From contig JBFLYK010000049.1 in NCBI GenBank assembly GCA_040756995.1, positions 1 through 47,457 of the forward strand: a stretch of 47,457 nucleotides of DNA, written 5' to 3'. The translations under genes and the position numbers were made by a program. Below, piece by piece: positions 31,726-39,559 of the stretch (position 1 is the stretch's first letter; each line of letters begins with the position of its first letter). This DNA comes from BP-133 sp040756995. Lineage in GTDB: Bacteria > Actinomycetota > Acidimicrobiia > IMCC26256 > BP-133. The notes beneath the pieces are model-generated. The model did no database searches. It had not been told where the DNA came from and saw only the letters and a list, made by a program, of their open reading frames with translations.

Positions 31726-32733
31726 CTATTTGGCAGTGGCCCGGTCGATGTTGATGCGGCCGCGGCAGGTCGTGCTGTTGGCCTCACAGCCCACGCCCTT
31801 GTCGGCCGTGTCGAGCAGGCGGGTGACGGCCGCCTCGGGGCTGTAACCCTGGGCCAGCAGCAGGGCGATGGCGCCGCTGACGTGCGGGGCGGCCATCGAC
31901 GTTCCGGCCAGGTAGGTGTAGGCGTTCTTCTGCTTCGATATCCAGAACGTGGAGTAGATGTCGTCACCCTTCTTCGGACCGCCCGCGCCCCCCGGGGCGG
32001 CGACCGCCCACTTGGCGCCGCCGGTCGACGTCGAGTAGGAACTGGCGCTGTCGTCAGGGCCGGTGGCGCCGACGATGATGGCGTTCATGTCGCCGTAGTT
32101 CGCCCCTTCGAGGCCCATCCCGAGGGCGTTGGAGTTCCCGGAGGCGATCACCGGAACGGCACCCTTGCCCCAGGCGTAGTTCACGCCCTCCAGGAGCTCG
32201 TTCTCGCTGATGAGGGCGTTGATCGGCTGCGCCGGGTCGCCGAGCGACAGGTTGACGACCTTGGCGCCGCGGTCGACCGCCCACTTGATGCCGGCGATGA
32301 CGTCGGAGCCGGACCCGGTCCCGGTGGCGCTCAGCACCTTGGCCACCACCAGCTGGGCGTCGGGTGCGACGCCGGCCACCCCCTTGCCGTTGTCCCGGAG
32401 GGCGGCGGCGATGCCGCTCACGTGGGTGCCGTGGCCCTGATCGTCCTGGGCGCTGCCCTTGCACTTGGCGACGTCGCCGCTCGAACCGACGCAACTGGTC
32501 GACTCAACCACTTTGCCGGCGAGATCCTCGTGCTCGAGGTCGACACCGGTGTCGACGATCCCGATGCGCACGCCCGCCCCGGCGGTGCGCGTCCAGGCCT
32601 GTTCGGCACCGATGCGGGCCAGGGCCCACTGGTCCTTGAAGGACGGATCGTTCGATGCTCCGGCGCCGCCGGTCGGGACGAGAACGAGAGCCGAAACCGC
32701 CAACCCCAGCAACGACATGCGGAAAGTACGCAT
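31726..32733 (-). CDS. Secreted subtilisin-like (S8) serine protease
   Basis: A 335-residue exported subtilase starting at ATG 32733 with AAGGAG 8 nt upstream. After a signal peptide (LLGLAVSALVLVPTGGAGA) the catalytic triad is complete: Asp in GIVDTGVDLEH, His in GHGTHVSGI and Ser in GTSMAAPHVSG, with the oxyanion Asn in ASGNSNALG. There is almost no propeptide, unlike most secreted subtilisins, so folding assistance may differ. Four cysteines (SCVG, KCKG, GCEA, TCRG) may form two disulfides. It converges with the ArsR gene, 13 bp apart. Confidence 0.92.
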   Translation of the reverse strand: MRTFRMSLLGLAVSALVLVPTGGAGASNDPSFKDQWALARIGAEQAWTRTAGAGVRIGIVDTGVDLEHEDLAGKVVESTSCVGSSGDVAKCKGSAQDDQGHGTHVSGIAAALRDNGKGVAGVAPDAQLVVAKVLSATGTGSGSDVIAGIKWAVDRGAKVVNLSLGDPAQPINALISENELLEGVNYAWGKGAVPVIASGNSNALGMGLEGANYGDMNAIIVGATGPDDSASSYSTSTGGAKWAVAAPGGAGGPKKGDDIYSTFWISKQKNAYTYLAGTSMAAPHVSGAIALLLAQGYSPEAAVTRLLDTADKGVGCEANSTTCRGRINIDRATAK

Positions 32734-32822
32734 GAAGGTCGCTCCTTGAACCGCTGAACCCGTCTCGTTGGCAGTTCTTCCCGGAGCGAAACGACTGAAA
32801 ACGGGTCAAACCCCCCAGGGGT

Positions 32823-34133
32823 TCACGGCGCCGGGTTCTGCGGGGTCCGGGGCAGGAACACCTCGACGACCAGTCCCCCGCCGGGCCGGGGATGGGCGGC
32901 GATCCGGCCGCCGTGGGCCGCCACCACGGACCGGACGATCGACAGCCCGAGCCCGGCGCCCCGGGCCCGCCCGGGCGGAGCGCCGCCGGCGCCGGCGGCC
33001 GCGTTGGCCACCCGGTCAGTCCCCAGGCGCCGGAAGGGTTCGAACAGCCCGTCCACCTCGGCGGCGTCGATCACCGGCCCGCTGTTGGCCACGGCCAGGC
33101 GGACTTCGCCGCCGTCGGGCGCCGGCCCGGTCACGACCTCGAGCCGGCCGCCCGGTTCGTTGTGCCGTATGGCGTTCTCGATCAGGTTGCCGGCCAGGCG
33201 GCCCAGCAGGGCGGCGTCGCCGTTGGTCGGCGCCGGATCGAAGCGGGAACGGGTCTCGACGCCGGCCGCCGCCGCCTCGGCGGCCGACTGCGCCAACGCC
33301 TCCTCGGCCAGCTCGGCCAGATCGACCGGCGCCATCGCCGCCGGCCCCCGGTCGGAGCGGGCCAGCATGAGCAGCCCGTCGATCAGGGCTTCAGACCGTT
33401 CCGTGGCCCGGCGCACCACCTCGGCCATCCGGCGCAGCTCGTCGGGGCCGGCATCGGGGTCGGCCAGGGCGACGTCGACCTCCGTCCGCATGATCGACAG
33501 CGGCGTGCGGAGTTCGTGGGAAGCGTTGGCCACAAAGCGTTTCTGGCTCTCGAAGGCGGCCTCCAGGCGGGCCAGCATGGCGTCGAACGTGTCGGCCAGC
33601 TCCTTCAGCTCGTCGTCGGGCCCCTCCAGGGCGATGCGCTCGTGGAGGTTCTCGTCCGACAGCTTCCGGGCGGTGGCCGTCATGCGGTGGAGGGGAGCGA
33701 GGACCCGGCCCGAGATCGCCCAGCCGAACCCGACCGACAGGACCGCCATGAGCCCCAGCGCCTGGAGCGACTTCACCACCAGCTCGTGCAACGTCCGGGA
33801 CCGGTAGGAGTCCGTGACCTCCTGCAGGACGTCGGACACCTTGCGGCCGTCGGGGGTGACGGGCTCGGGCAGGATGCCGCCCGGCCCCGGGCCTTTCGTG
33901 ACGGTGCCGATCACATCCCGCTTGTCGCCGATGAAGACCCGGACGGCGCCCGAGCCCGGCCCGCCGCCGGCCGGCGCCCCGGCGACGAAGGTCAGGCCGA
34001 CGTCGGGCGCCGGGCCGAGGCTGCGGCGGACCAGGGCGTAGTTGACGGTGAGCAGGAGGGCGCCGGCGAGCAGGAACAGCCCGCCGTAGGTCAGCGTGAG
34101 CTTCAGGCGAACGGTCGGCCGGAGGAGGTTCAT
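32823..34133 (-). CDS. Two-component sensor histidine kinase
   Basis: A 436-residue membrane kinase. The first helix (LTLTYGGLFLLAGALLLTVNYAL) and the second (ALGLMAVLSVGFGWAIS) flank an extracytoplasmic domain of about 95 residues. These are followed by HAMP, HisKA with the phospho-acceptor in ANASHELRTPLSIM, and an ATPase domain with NLIENAIRHNE, GRARGAGLGLSIV and a C-terminal GGGLVVEVFLP. It is coupled to the upstream response regulator gene (4-base overlap). The stimulus is unknown; neighbours suggest envelope stress or control of the exporter operon next door. Confidence 0.92.
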   Translation of the reverse strand: MNLLRPTVRLKLTLTYGGLFLLAGALLLTVNYALVRRSLGPAPDVGLTFVAGAPAGGGPGSGAVRVFIGDKRDVIGTVTKGPGPGGILPEPVTPDGRKVSDVLQEVTDSYRSRTLHELVVKSLQALGLMAVLSVGFGWAISGRVLAPLHRMTATARKLSDENLHERIALEGPDDELKELADTFDAMLARLEAAFESQKRFVANASHELRTPLSIMRTEVDVALADPDAGPDELRRMAEVVRRATERSEALIDGLLMLARSDRGPAAMAPVDLAELAEEALAQSAAEAAAAGVETRSRFDPAPTNGDAALLGRLAGNLIENAIRHNEPGGRLEVVTGPAPDGGEVRLAVANSGPVIDAAEVDGLFEPFRRLGTDRVANAAAGAGGAPPGRARGAGLGLSIVRSVVAAHGGRIAAHPRPGGGLVVEVFLPRTPQNPAP

Positions 34134-34810
34134 GGCACGACGATCCGGTATCCGGAGCCGACCACCGTCTCGATGACCGGCGGGTCGCCGAGCTTGCGGC
34201 GCAGGTTCATGACGGTCACCCGGATGGTGTTGGTGAAGGGATCGGCGTGCTCGTCCCAGGCCCGCTCCAGCAGCTGCTCGGGGCTGACGACGGCGCCGCC
34301 GGCGCGGATCAGCACCTCGAGCACGGCCATCTCCTTGCGGGTGACCGGGAGCGGCCGCCCGGCCCGGGTGACGTAGTGGCGGGCGGGGTCGAGGACGACG
34401 TCGCCGACTTCGAGGACGGGCTTCACGGCCAGCGAGCCCCGCCGGGCCAGGGCCCGGATGCGGGCCACCAGCTCGGCGAAGGCGAACGGCTTGCCGAGGT
34501 AGTCGTCGGCGCCCAGCGTCAGTCCCTCGACCCGGTCGTCGAGGTCGCCGGCGGCGGTCAGCATCAGGATCCGGGGGATTTCGGCCGCCCCCGGCGCCGG
34601 CGCCGAGGCGATGAGCGAGCGGCAGACGTCGTCGCCGTGGACGACGGGGAGGTCCCGGTCGAGGACCACGACGTCGTAGCCGTTGGTGGCCGCCTTCTCC
34701 AGGGCGACGCCGCCGTCGCTGGCCACGTCGACGGCCATCCCCTCTCGGCGCAGACCCCGGGCGATGGCGTCGGCGAGGGCCTCTTCGTCTTCCACGACCA
34801 GCACGCGCAC
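34130..34810 (-). CDS. OmpR/PhoB family response regulator
   Basis: A 226-residue regulator starting at GTG 34810. The receiver domain has VRVLVVEDEEAL, the phospho-acceptor Asp in VVVLDRDLPVVHG and the conserved Lys in GADDYLGKPF. The C-terminal winged helix ends NTIRVTVMNLRRKLGDPPVIETVVGSGYRI. It is followed by its kinase in the same operon. Direct repeats with an 11-bp period lie just upstream between it and the divergent lipoprotein-exporter operon and are likely its binding sites, giving autoregulation plus control of the exporter. Confidence 0.93.
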   Translation of the reverse strand: MRVLVVEDEEALADAIARGLRREGMAVDVASDGGVALEKAATNGYDVVVLDRDLPVVHGDDVCRSLIASAPAPGAAEIPRILMLTAAGDLDDRVEGLTLGADDYLGKPFAFAELVARIRALARRGSLAVKPVLEVGDVVLDPARHYVTRAGRPLPVTRKEMAVLEVLIRAGGAVVSPEQLLERAWDEHADPFTNTIRVTVMNLRRKLGDPPVIETVVGSGYRIVVP

Positions 34811-34833
34811 GGCGCCATGGTGCCCCCCGCCGC

Positions 34834-34872
34834 GTAAAGCCGCCATAAAGCTCTGGCTTTACCGGGGTTTTA
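34834..34872. promoter_or_regulatory. OmpR-type direct repeats in a divergent promoter
   Basis: TAAAGC starts at 34835 and 34846 (plus strand). On the minus strand TAAAAC (34872-34867) and TAAAGC (34861-34856) repeat with the same 11-bp period. The two pairs face each other; GTAAAGCC (34834-34841) and GGCTTTAC (34855-34862) form a perfect inverted repeat. Confidence 0.6.
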
Positions 34873-34915
34873 GAGCCATCGGCGTACTCCTTGGAGCGGC
34901 TGACGCCGCCCGGAT

Positions 34916-34944
34916 CAGGGGGACACCCCCTGTCCCCCGGGTCC
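34916..34944 (-). repeat. Intergenic copy of the GGGGGTGTCCCCC palindrome
   Basis: On the minus strand it reads CCCGGGGGACAG followed by GGGGGTGTCCCCC. It has the same core as the elements inside clpP and the PspC kinase gene but in opposite orientation, and lies in the leader of the lipoprotein gene. Confidence 0.55.
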
Positions 34945-34984
34945 CATCAACGTTCCGACCCCCTCGTTGAAGGAGTGACGCCCC

Positions 34985-35698
34985 ATGGTTCATCTTCGCC
35001 GGTCACACCGGCTCCCCGTTCTCCTGCTGCTGGCCGCCGGCCTCGCCACCGGCGCCGCCTGCTCGGGCTCCGGCTCGGGTTCCGACGGCGTGGCCAGCAT
35101 CAAGACCGCCAGCGACAAGAGCAGCGATTCCGACCCGTCCGACCGCAAGGATCAGGGCAAGAAGACCAACCCGGAAGACGCCATGCTGGAGTTCACCCGC
35201 TGCATGCGGGAGCACGGCATCGACATGCCCGACCCCGACACGAGCGGCGGCCCCGGCGTGGTGAGGTTCGCCGCCCCGGCCGCCGGCGGGCAGCGGATCG
35301 ACGCCGACGGCACCAAGTTCCAGGAGGCGCACAAGGCCTGCCAGCACCTCATGGAGGGTGCCCGGCCCCAGAACCTGTCGCCGGAGCGGCAGCAGGAGAT
35401 GCAGGACCAGGCGCTCGCTTTCTCCCGCTGCATGCGGAAACACGGCGTCGACATGCCCGATCCCACCTTCGGTGAAGGCGGCCAGGTGATGATGCGGATC
35501 GACGGCGGCCAGGGCATCGATCCCGAGGACCCCAAGTTCCAGGAGGCCCAGAAGGCCTGCGGTGAGGCGTTCGGCCCGGCCGGCGCCAAGGCCGGGGCCG
35601 GCCTGTCGGTCAGCGGCAAGAGCGAGGGCGGCGGCGGCAAGGGCGGGGCGATGGTCTTCAGCAGCCCGGACGCCTCCGTGGGCGGAGGTGCCAAGTGA
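34985..35698 (+). CDS. Lipoprotein with an internal Cys-containing duplication
   Basis: A 237-residue lipoprotein starting at ATG 34985 with AAGGAG 9 nt upstream. The signal peptide ends LATGAACSG (lipid Cys about residue 26). Two homologous repeats follow: EFTRCMREHGIDMPDPD...FQEAHKAC and AFSRCMRKHGVDMPDPTF...FQEAQKACGE. Each has two Cys, probably one disulfide per repeat, and Met/His residues that could bind metal. A Gly/Ser-rich tail ends the protein. The stop overlaps the adaptor gene start (GTGA). It is probably the outer component or sensor of the exporter encoded downstream. Confidence 0.85.
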   Translation: MVHLRRSHRLPVLLLLAAGLATGAACSGSGSGSDGVASIKTASDKSSDSDPSDRKDQGKKTNPEDAMLEFTRCMREHGIDMPDPDTSGGPGVVRFAAPAAGGQRIDADGTKFQEAHKACQHLMEGARPQNLSPERQQEMQDQALAFSRCMRKHGVDMPDPTFGEGGQVMMRIDGGQGIDPEDPKFQEAQKACGEAFGPAGAKAGAGLSVSGKSEGGGGKGGAMVFSSPDASVGGGAK

Positions 35699-36753
35699 AC
35701 CGCCGCCGCACCATGACCCTGGCCGGCGGCGCGGCGCTGGCCCTCGTCGGGGTGCTGGCCGTGGCCGGCCTCCCCGGCGGCGGCGCCCAGGCCGACGACG
35801 GCGACGGCCCCCGCCTGGAGACGGCGGAGATCAGCCGCCGCACCCTCGTCGAGCAGCAGGACTTCGACGGCACGCTGGGCCACGGCGACGCCACCCCCGT
35901 GGTGAACCGCCGCAACGGCACCCTGACCTGGCTGGCGCCGGCCGGCTCCACCGTCGAGCGGGGCGAGGCCCTCTACGAGGTTGACGGCCACAAGGTGCCG
36001 CTGTTCTTCGGTGACCGCCCCGCCTGGCGGACGCTCGGGCCCGACACCCAGGGCGCCGACGTGAAGCAGCTGAAGCAGAACCTCGTGGCCCTCGGCTTCG
36101 CCACGGCCGGGAGCCTGGGTACCGGCGACGCCTGGACGGCGGCCACCACCGAGGCCGTCAAGCGGTGGCAGAAGGCCGTCGGCCTCGACCAGGACGGCGT
36201 CGTCGACCTCGGCGAGGTCGTGTTCCTCCCCGGCGCGGTCATCATCTCCTCGCAGTCGGCCGACCTCGGGGAGGACGCCCGTCCCGGCGGCGAGGTCCTC
36301 ACCGCCACCCCGGCCGCCCCGCTGGTGACCGTCAAGCTCGACGCCTCCAAGCGGGGCCTCGTGGCCGCCGGCGACACGGTCGACATCGAGCTGCCCAGCG
36401 GCAAGCGCATCCCCGGCACGGTCGCCTCGGTCGGCACGTCGGCCGCCAGCAGCGATAACGGCGGCGGAGGCGGGGGCGGCGACCCCGAGGTCGAGGTCCT
36501 CATCACCCCGAAGGGCGAGACCGACGGGCTCGACGGCTCCCCCGTCGACGTGTACATCACCCGCCAGAAGGCGGAGAACGTCCTGGCCGTGCCGGTGAGC
36601 GCCCTGCTGGCGCTGGCCGAAGGCGGCTACGGCGTCGAACTCGCCGACAGCCACGAGCTCGTGGCCGTGGAAACCGGCCTGTTCGCCGACGGCATGGTCG
36701 AGGTCCGGGGCGACGGGCTGCAGCCCGGCGTGAAGGTGGTGGTGCCGGCATGA
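35695..36753 (+). CDS. Efflux adaptor (HlyD/MacA-like) with peptidoglycan-binding domain
   Basis: A 352-residue extracytoplasmic adaptor starting at GTG 35695. It has an N-terminal membrane/signal helix (TLAGGAALALVGVLAVAGLPG), a lipoyl-like half motif (GTLTWLAPAGSTVERGEALYEVDG), a peptidoglycan-binding type 1 domain (DTQGADVKQLKQNLVALGF to WQKAVGLDQDGVVDLGEVVF, about 115-180) and a beta-barrel region with a poly-Gly loop. This format is common next to MacB-type ABC transporters in Gram-positive actinobacteria. It is coupled to the lipoprotein upstream and overlaps the ATPase start (ATGA) downstream. Confidence 0.88.
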   Translation: MNRRRTMTLAGGAALALVGVLAVAGLPGGGAQADDGDGPRLETAEISRRTLVEQQDFDGTLGHGDATPVVNRRNGTLTWLAPAGSTVERGEALYEVDGHKVPLFFGDRPAWRTLGPDTQGADVKQLKQNLVALGFATAGSLGTGDAWTAATTEAVKRWQKAVGLDQDGVVDLGEVVFLPGAVIISSQSADLGEDARPGGEVLTATPAAPLVTVKLDASKRGLVAAGDTVDIELPSGKRIPGTVASVGTSAASSDNGGGGGGGDPEVEVLITPKGETDGLDGSPVDVYITRQKAENVLAVPVSALLALAEGGYGVELADSHELVAVETGLFADGMVEVRGDGLQPGVKVVVPA

Positions 36754-37487
36754 ACCCCACCCCCACCGGCGTGACGGGCGGGACGCTGATCCCGCCCGTC
36801 CTCGAACTCCGGGCGGTGAGCAAGGAGTACCCCGGCTCGCCGCCGGTGGTGGCTCTCGACCGGGTCGACCTGACGATCCACTCCGGCGCCCTGCTGGCCA
36901 TCGTCGGCCCGTCGGGCTCCGGCAAGTCGACGCTCCTCCACGTGATGGGCACGCTCGACCGGCCCAGCGCCGGCACCGTGCTCCTCGAGGGCCAGGACGT
37001 GACCGTCTGCAACGATGCCGAGTTGTCCCGGCTGCGGGCCCGCTCGATCGGGTTCGTGTTCCAGCGGTTCTTCCTTCTCGACGGGTCGAGCGCCGTCGAC
37101 AACGTGGCCACCGGCCTGCTCTACCGGGAACGGGGCATGACCCCGGCCGAGCGGCGGGCCCGGGCGGCCGAGGCGCTGGAGCGGGTGGGGCTCGGCCACC
37201 GCCTGGAGCACAAGCCCGGCGAGCTGTCGGGTGGTGAGCGACAGCGGGTCGCCATCGCCCGGGCGTTGGTCGGCCGCCCGGCGCTGGTCCTGGCCGACGA
37301 ACCGACCGGGAACCTCGACTCCGTCGCCGGCAACCGGATCCTCGACCTCCTGCTCGAGCTCCACGCCGGCGGGACGACCATCGCCGTCATCACCCACGAC
37401 CGGGAGGTCGCCGACCGGCTCGGCCGGAAGGTGGTCCTGCGGGACGGGCGGATCGAGCACGACCTCGTTCCGGGGAGGGCCGCCTGA
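36750..37487 (+). CDS. ABC transporter ATP-binding protein, MacB/LolD type
   Basis: A 245-residue ATPase. Walker A is GPSGSGKST, the Q-loop FVFQRFFLLDG, the signature LSGGERQRVAIARAL, Walker B LVLADEPTGNLDS and the switch His in VITHDREV. These are characteristic of the LolD/MacB/FtsE mechanotransmission family. Its start overlaps the adaptor stop and its stop overlaps the permease start (TGATGA), so the transporter is one translation unit. The energy probably drives extrusion of an amphipathic compound or lipoprotein rather than classic uptake. Confidence 0.94.
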   Translation: MNPTPTGVTGGTLIPPVLELRAVSKEYPGSPPVVALDRVDLTIHSGALLAIVGPSGSGKSTLLHVMGTLDRPSAGTVLLEGQDVTVCNDAELSRLRARSIGFVFQRFFLLDGSSAVDNVATGLLYRERGMTPAERRARAAEALERVGLGHRLEHKPGELSGGERQRVAIARALVGRPALVLADEPTGNLDSVAGNRILDLLLELHAGGTTIAVITHDREVADRLGRKVVLRDGRIEHDLVPGRAA

Positions 37488-38644
37488 TGAGAGACCTGTT
37501 GGCCCTGGCGGGCGGCGGGCTCAAGGCCCGTCGCCTGCGGTCGATCCTCTCCGCGGCCGGGATCGCCCTGGGGATCGCGGCCATGGTGGCCGTCCTCGGC
37601 ATCTCGGCCTCCAGCCGCACGAACCTGCTGGCCCAGCTCGACGCCCTCGGCACCAACCTGTTGACGGTGGAGCCGGGCCAGACGCTGCTGGGCGACAACG
37701 CCACGCTGCCCGAGGAGGCGCCGGGGATGATCAGCCGGATCGGCCCGGTGCAGGCCACGGCGGCCACCACCCGGGTGTCGACGACGGTGCGGCGGACCGA
37801 CCACATCCCCGAGGCCGAGACCGGAGGGATCAGCGTGCGGGCCGCCCAGCCGGCGCTGGCCTCCACGCTGCGGGCGACGATGGCGGCCGGGAAGTTCCTC
37901 GACGCCGCCACCGGCCGCTACCCCACCGTTGTCCTCGGCTCGGTGGCCGCCGAACGGCTCGGGATCGACCGGGTCGGTGGCCGGGTGTGGCTCGGGGACC
38001 GCTGGTTCACCGTCATCGGCATCCTCGACGACGTGCCGCTGGCGCCGGAGATCGACCGGTCGGCGCTGATCGGGTATCCGATGGCGGAGGAACTGGCCGG
38101 CCAGCCGGCTCCTCCGGGCACGGTGTACCTGCGGACCGATCCGTCGCAGGTCGACGCCGTCCGGTCGGTGCTGGCCCCGACGGCCAGTCCCGAACACCCC
38201 GAAGAGGTGAAGGTCAGCCGCCCGTCCGACGCCCTCGCCGCCCGGGACGCCACCGACACCGCCTTCACCGGCCTGCTGCTCGGGCTCGGGGCGGTGGCGC
38301 TGATCGTCGGCGGCGTCGGGGTGGCCAACGTGATGGTGGTGTCGGTGCTCGAGCGGCGGCCGGAGATCGGCCTGCGGCGGGCGCTCGGGGCCACCCGGGG
38401 CGACGTGCGGCGCCAGTTCCTGGCCGAGTCGCTGCTCCTGTCGGGGGCGGGCGGCATCGGTGGGGTGGCGATCGGGGCGGCCATCACCGCCGCCTACGCC
38501 GCCGGCCGGTCGTGGGGTGTGGCGGTGCCCGTCCCCGCCCTGGCCGGGGCCATGGGGGCGGCGCTGCTCATCGGAGCGGTGGCCGGCCTCTACCCGGCCC
38601 TCCGGGCCGCCCGGCTGGCCCCCACGGACGCGCTGCGGACGTAG
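37487..38644 (+). CDS. ABC transporter permease, MacB/FtsX type
   Basis: A 385-residue permease with one N-terminal helix (ILSAAGIALGIAAMVAVLGI), a large extracytoplasmic MacB-like domain (about 50-260) and three C-terminal helices (LLLGLGALALIVGGVGVANVMVV and following). The motif EIGLRRALGATRGDVRRQFLAESLLLS is diagnostic of FtsX-like permeases. With the ATPase, adaptor and lipoprotein it makes a four-part exporter. The divergent OmpR-type system is its likely regulator. The substrate is unknown; macrolides, antimicrobial peptides or siderophores are typical for relatives. Confidence 0.93.
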   Translation: MRDLLALAGGGLKARRLRSILSAAGIALGIAAMVAVLGISASSRTNLLAQLDALGTNLLTVEPGQTLLGDNATLPEEAPGMISRIGPVQATAATTRVSTTVRRTDHIPEAETGGISVRAAQPALASTLRATMAAGKFLDAATGRYPTVVLGSVAAERLGIDRVGGRVWLGDRWFTVIGILDDVPLAPEIDRSALIGYPMAEELAGQPAPPGTVYLRTDPSQVDAVRSVLAPTASPEHPEEVKVSRPSDALAARDATDTAFTGLLLGLGAVALIVGGVGVANVMVVSVLERRPEIGLRRALGATRGDVRRQFLAESLLLSGAGGIGGVAIGAAITAAYAAGRSWGVAVPVPALAGAMGAALLIGAVAGLYPALRAARLAPTDALRT

Positions 38645-38690
38645 GGGCCGTTCCCCGGCGGCGAGCCGGCGGGATGCTAAGAACTCTCGA

Positions 38691-39416
38691 GTGCATCCCG
38701 CCGGCGCCGCCGCCTCCCTCCGGGTCCGGACCCTGGCCTCCGATCTCCTGGAGCAGGTTCCGAGTGCCTTCTGCGCCGTCATGCGGCGGCGGCATCCCGA
38801 GTGGTTCCTGGTCGACGCCGACACCGATGTCGTGATCGAGGGCTACCAGAGCTGCGGCAACACCTTTGCCCGCAAGGCGATGGAGCACGCCAACCCGCAG
38901 GCCCGCATCGCCAGCCACTCCCACAGCTGGGCCAACGTCGCCCGGGGGCTGCAGTTCGGGAAGCCGGTGGTGGTGTTGCTGCGCCCTCCGCTCGACGCCG
39001 TGGCGTCGCACGCCGTGCGGATGCGCCTCGACGACCTCGATCGGGAGCTGCACCGCTACCAGCGCTTCTTCCAGCGGGTGGCCCGGGTGGCGGATTCCGT
39101 GGTGCTGGCGCCCTTCGAGGTGACGTCGAACCGCTTCGGCGACGTGATCGCCGAGGTCAACGCCCGGTTCTCGACCCGGTTCAATCTCTTCGACCACGAC
39201 GATCCCGACGCCAAGGCGGCCGTGTTCGCCGAAATGGACCGGGAGGCGGCCTCGAGCCCGTCGGAGCTCGACCGCCAGTGGCGGGTGGCCCGGCCCCACG
39301 CCGCCCGGGCCGAGGCGACCCGGGAGATGAAGGCCCGCCTGACCAGCGACCGGCACCGGGCGGCCCTGGCCCGCTGCCAGGCCGTCCACGACCAACTCCT
39401 CCGAGTGGGTACCTAG
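38691..39416 (+). CDS. Sulfotransferase-like P-loop protein
   Basis: A 241-residue protein starting at GTG 38691; TAAGAA ending 7 nt before it suggests a leaderless transcript. GYQSCGNTFARKAME resembles the 5'-phosphosulfate-binding loop (PKSGTTW type) and VVLLRPPLDAVASHAVRM the 3'-phosphate-binding motif (RNPxDxxxS) of PAPS sulfotransferases. The catalytic His is not obvious, though SHSHSWANV follows the P-loop. It may therefore be a sulfotransferase acting on a surface sugar or lipid, or a related P-loop protein. Its stop codon lies within the stem of a terminator hairpin. Confidence 0.7.
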   Translation: MHPAGAAASLRVRTLASDLLEQVPSAFCAVMRRRHPEWFLVDADTDVVIEGYQSCGNTFARKAMEHANPQARIASHSHSWANVARGLQFGKPVVVLLRPPLDAVASHAVRMRLDDLDRELHRYQRFFQRVARVADSVVLAPFEVTSNRFGDVIAEVNARFSTRFNLFDHDDPDAKAAVFAEMDREAASSPSELDRQWRVARPHAARAEATREMKARLTSDRHRAALARCQAVHDQLLRVGT

Positions 39417-39437
39417 GCGGCTCTTCGCCGCCTAGGT
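39411..39437 (+). terminator. Hairpin terminator containing the stop codon
   Basis: ACCTAGGCGGC (39411-39421), loop TCTTC, GCCGCCTAGGT (39427-39437): a perfect 11-bp stem. The TAG stop of the sulfotransferase-like gene (39414-39416) is inside it. Confidence 0.55.
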
Positions 39438-39445
39438 CCACTCCT

Positions 39446-39514
39446 GCGGCTTCGCCGCCCCGCCCGGGGCCCCAACCCCGGGCTTCTCCGGTGTGTGGGG
39501 CCCCTGCCCCACAC
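39446..39514. repeat. Cluster of three GC-rich palindromes
   Basis: GCGGC-TTC-GCCGC (39446-39458), GCCCGGGG-6nt-CCCCGGGC (39462-39483) and GTGTGGGG-6nt-CCCCACAC (39493-39514) follow one another between two genes. They resemble the modules inside clpP and the PspC kinase gene. Confidence 0.5.
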
Positions 39515-39534
39515 CCGGCCGTCTTGTCCTAATA

Positions 39535-39552
39535 GGTACGCAGGCGTACCGT
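39535..39552 (+). promoter_or_regulatory. Leaderless promoter with overlapping palindromic operator
   Basis: GGTACG-CAGG-CGTACC (39535-39550) is a perfect inverted repeat. TACCGT (39547-39552) sits 7 nt before the ATG at 39560, matching the TANNNT leaderless pattern, so the repeat overlaps the -10 box. A repressor or metal-responsive regulator could bind here. Confidence 0.55.
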
Positions 39553-39559
39553 TAAGTCC

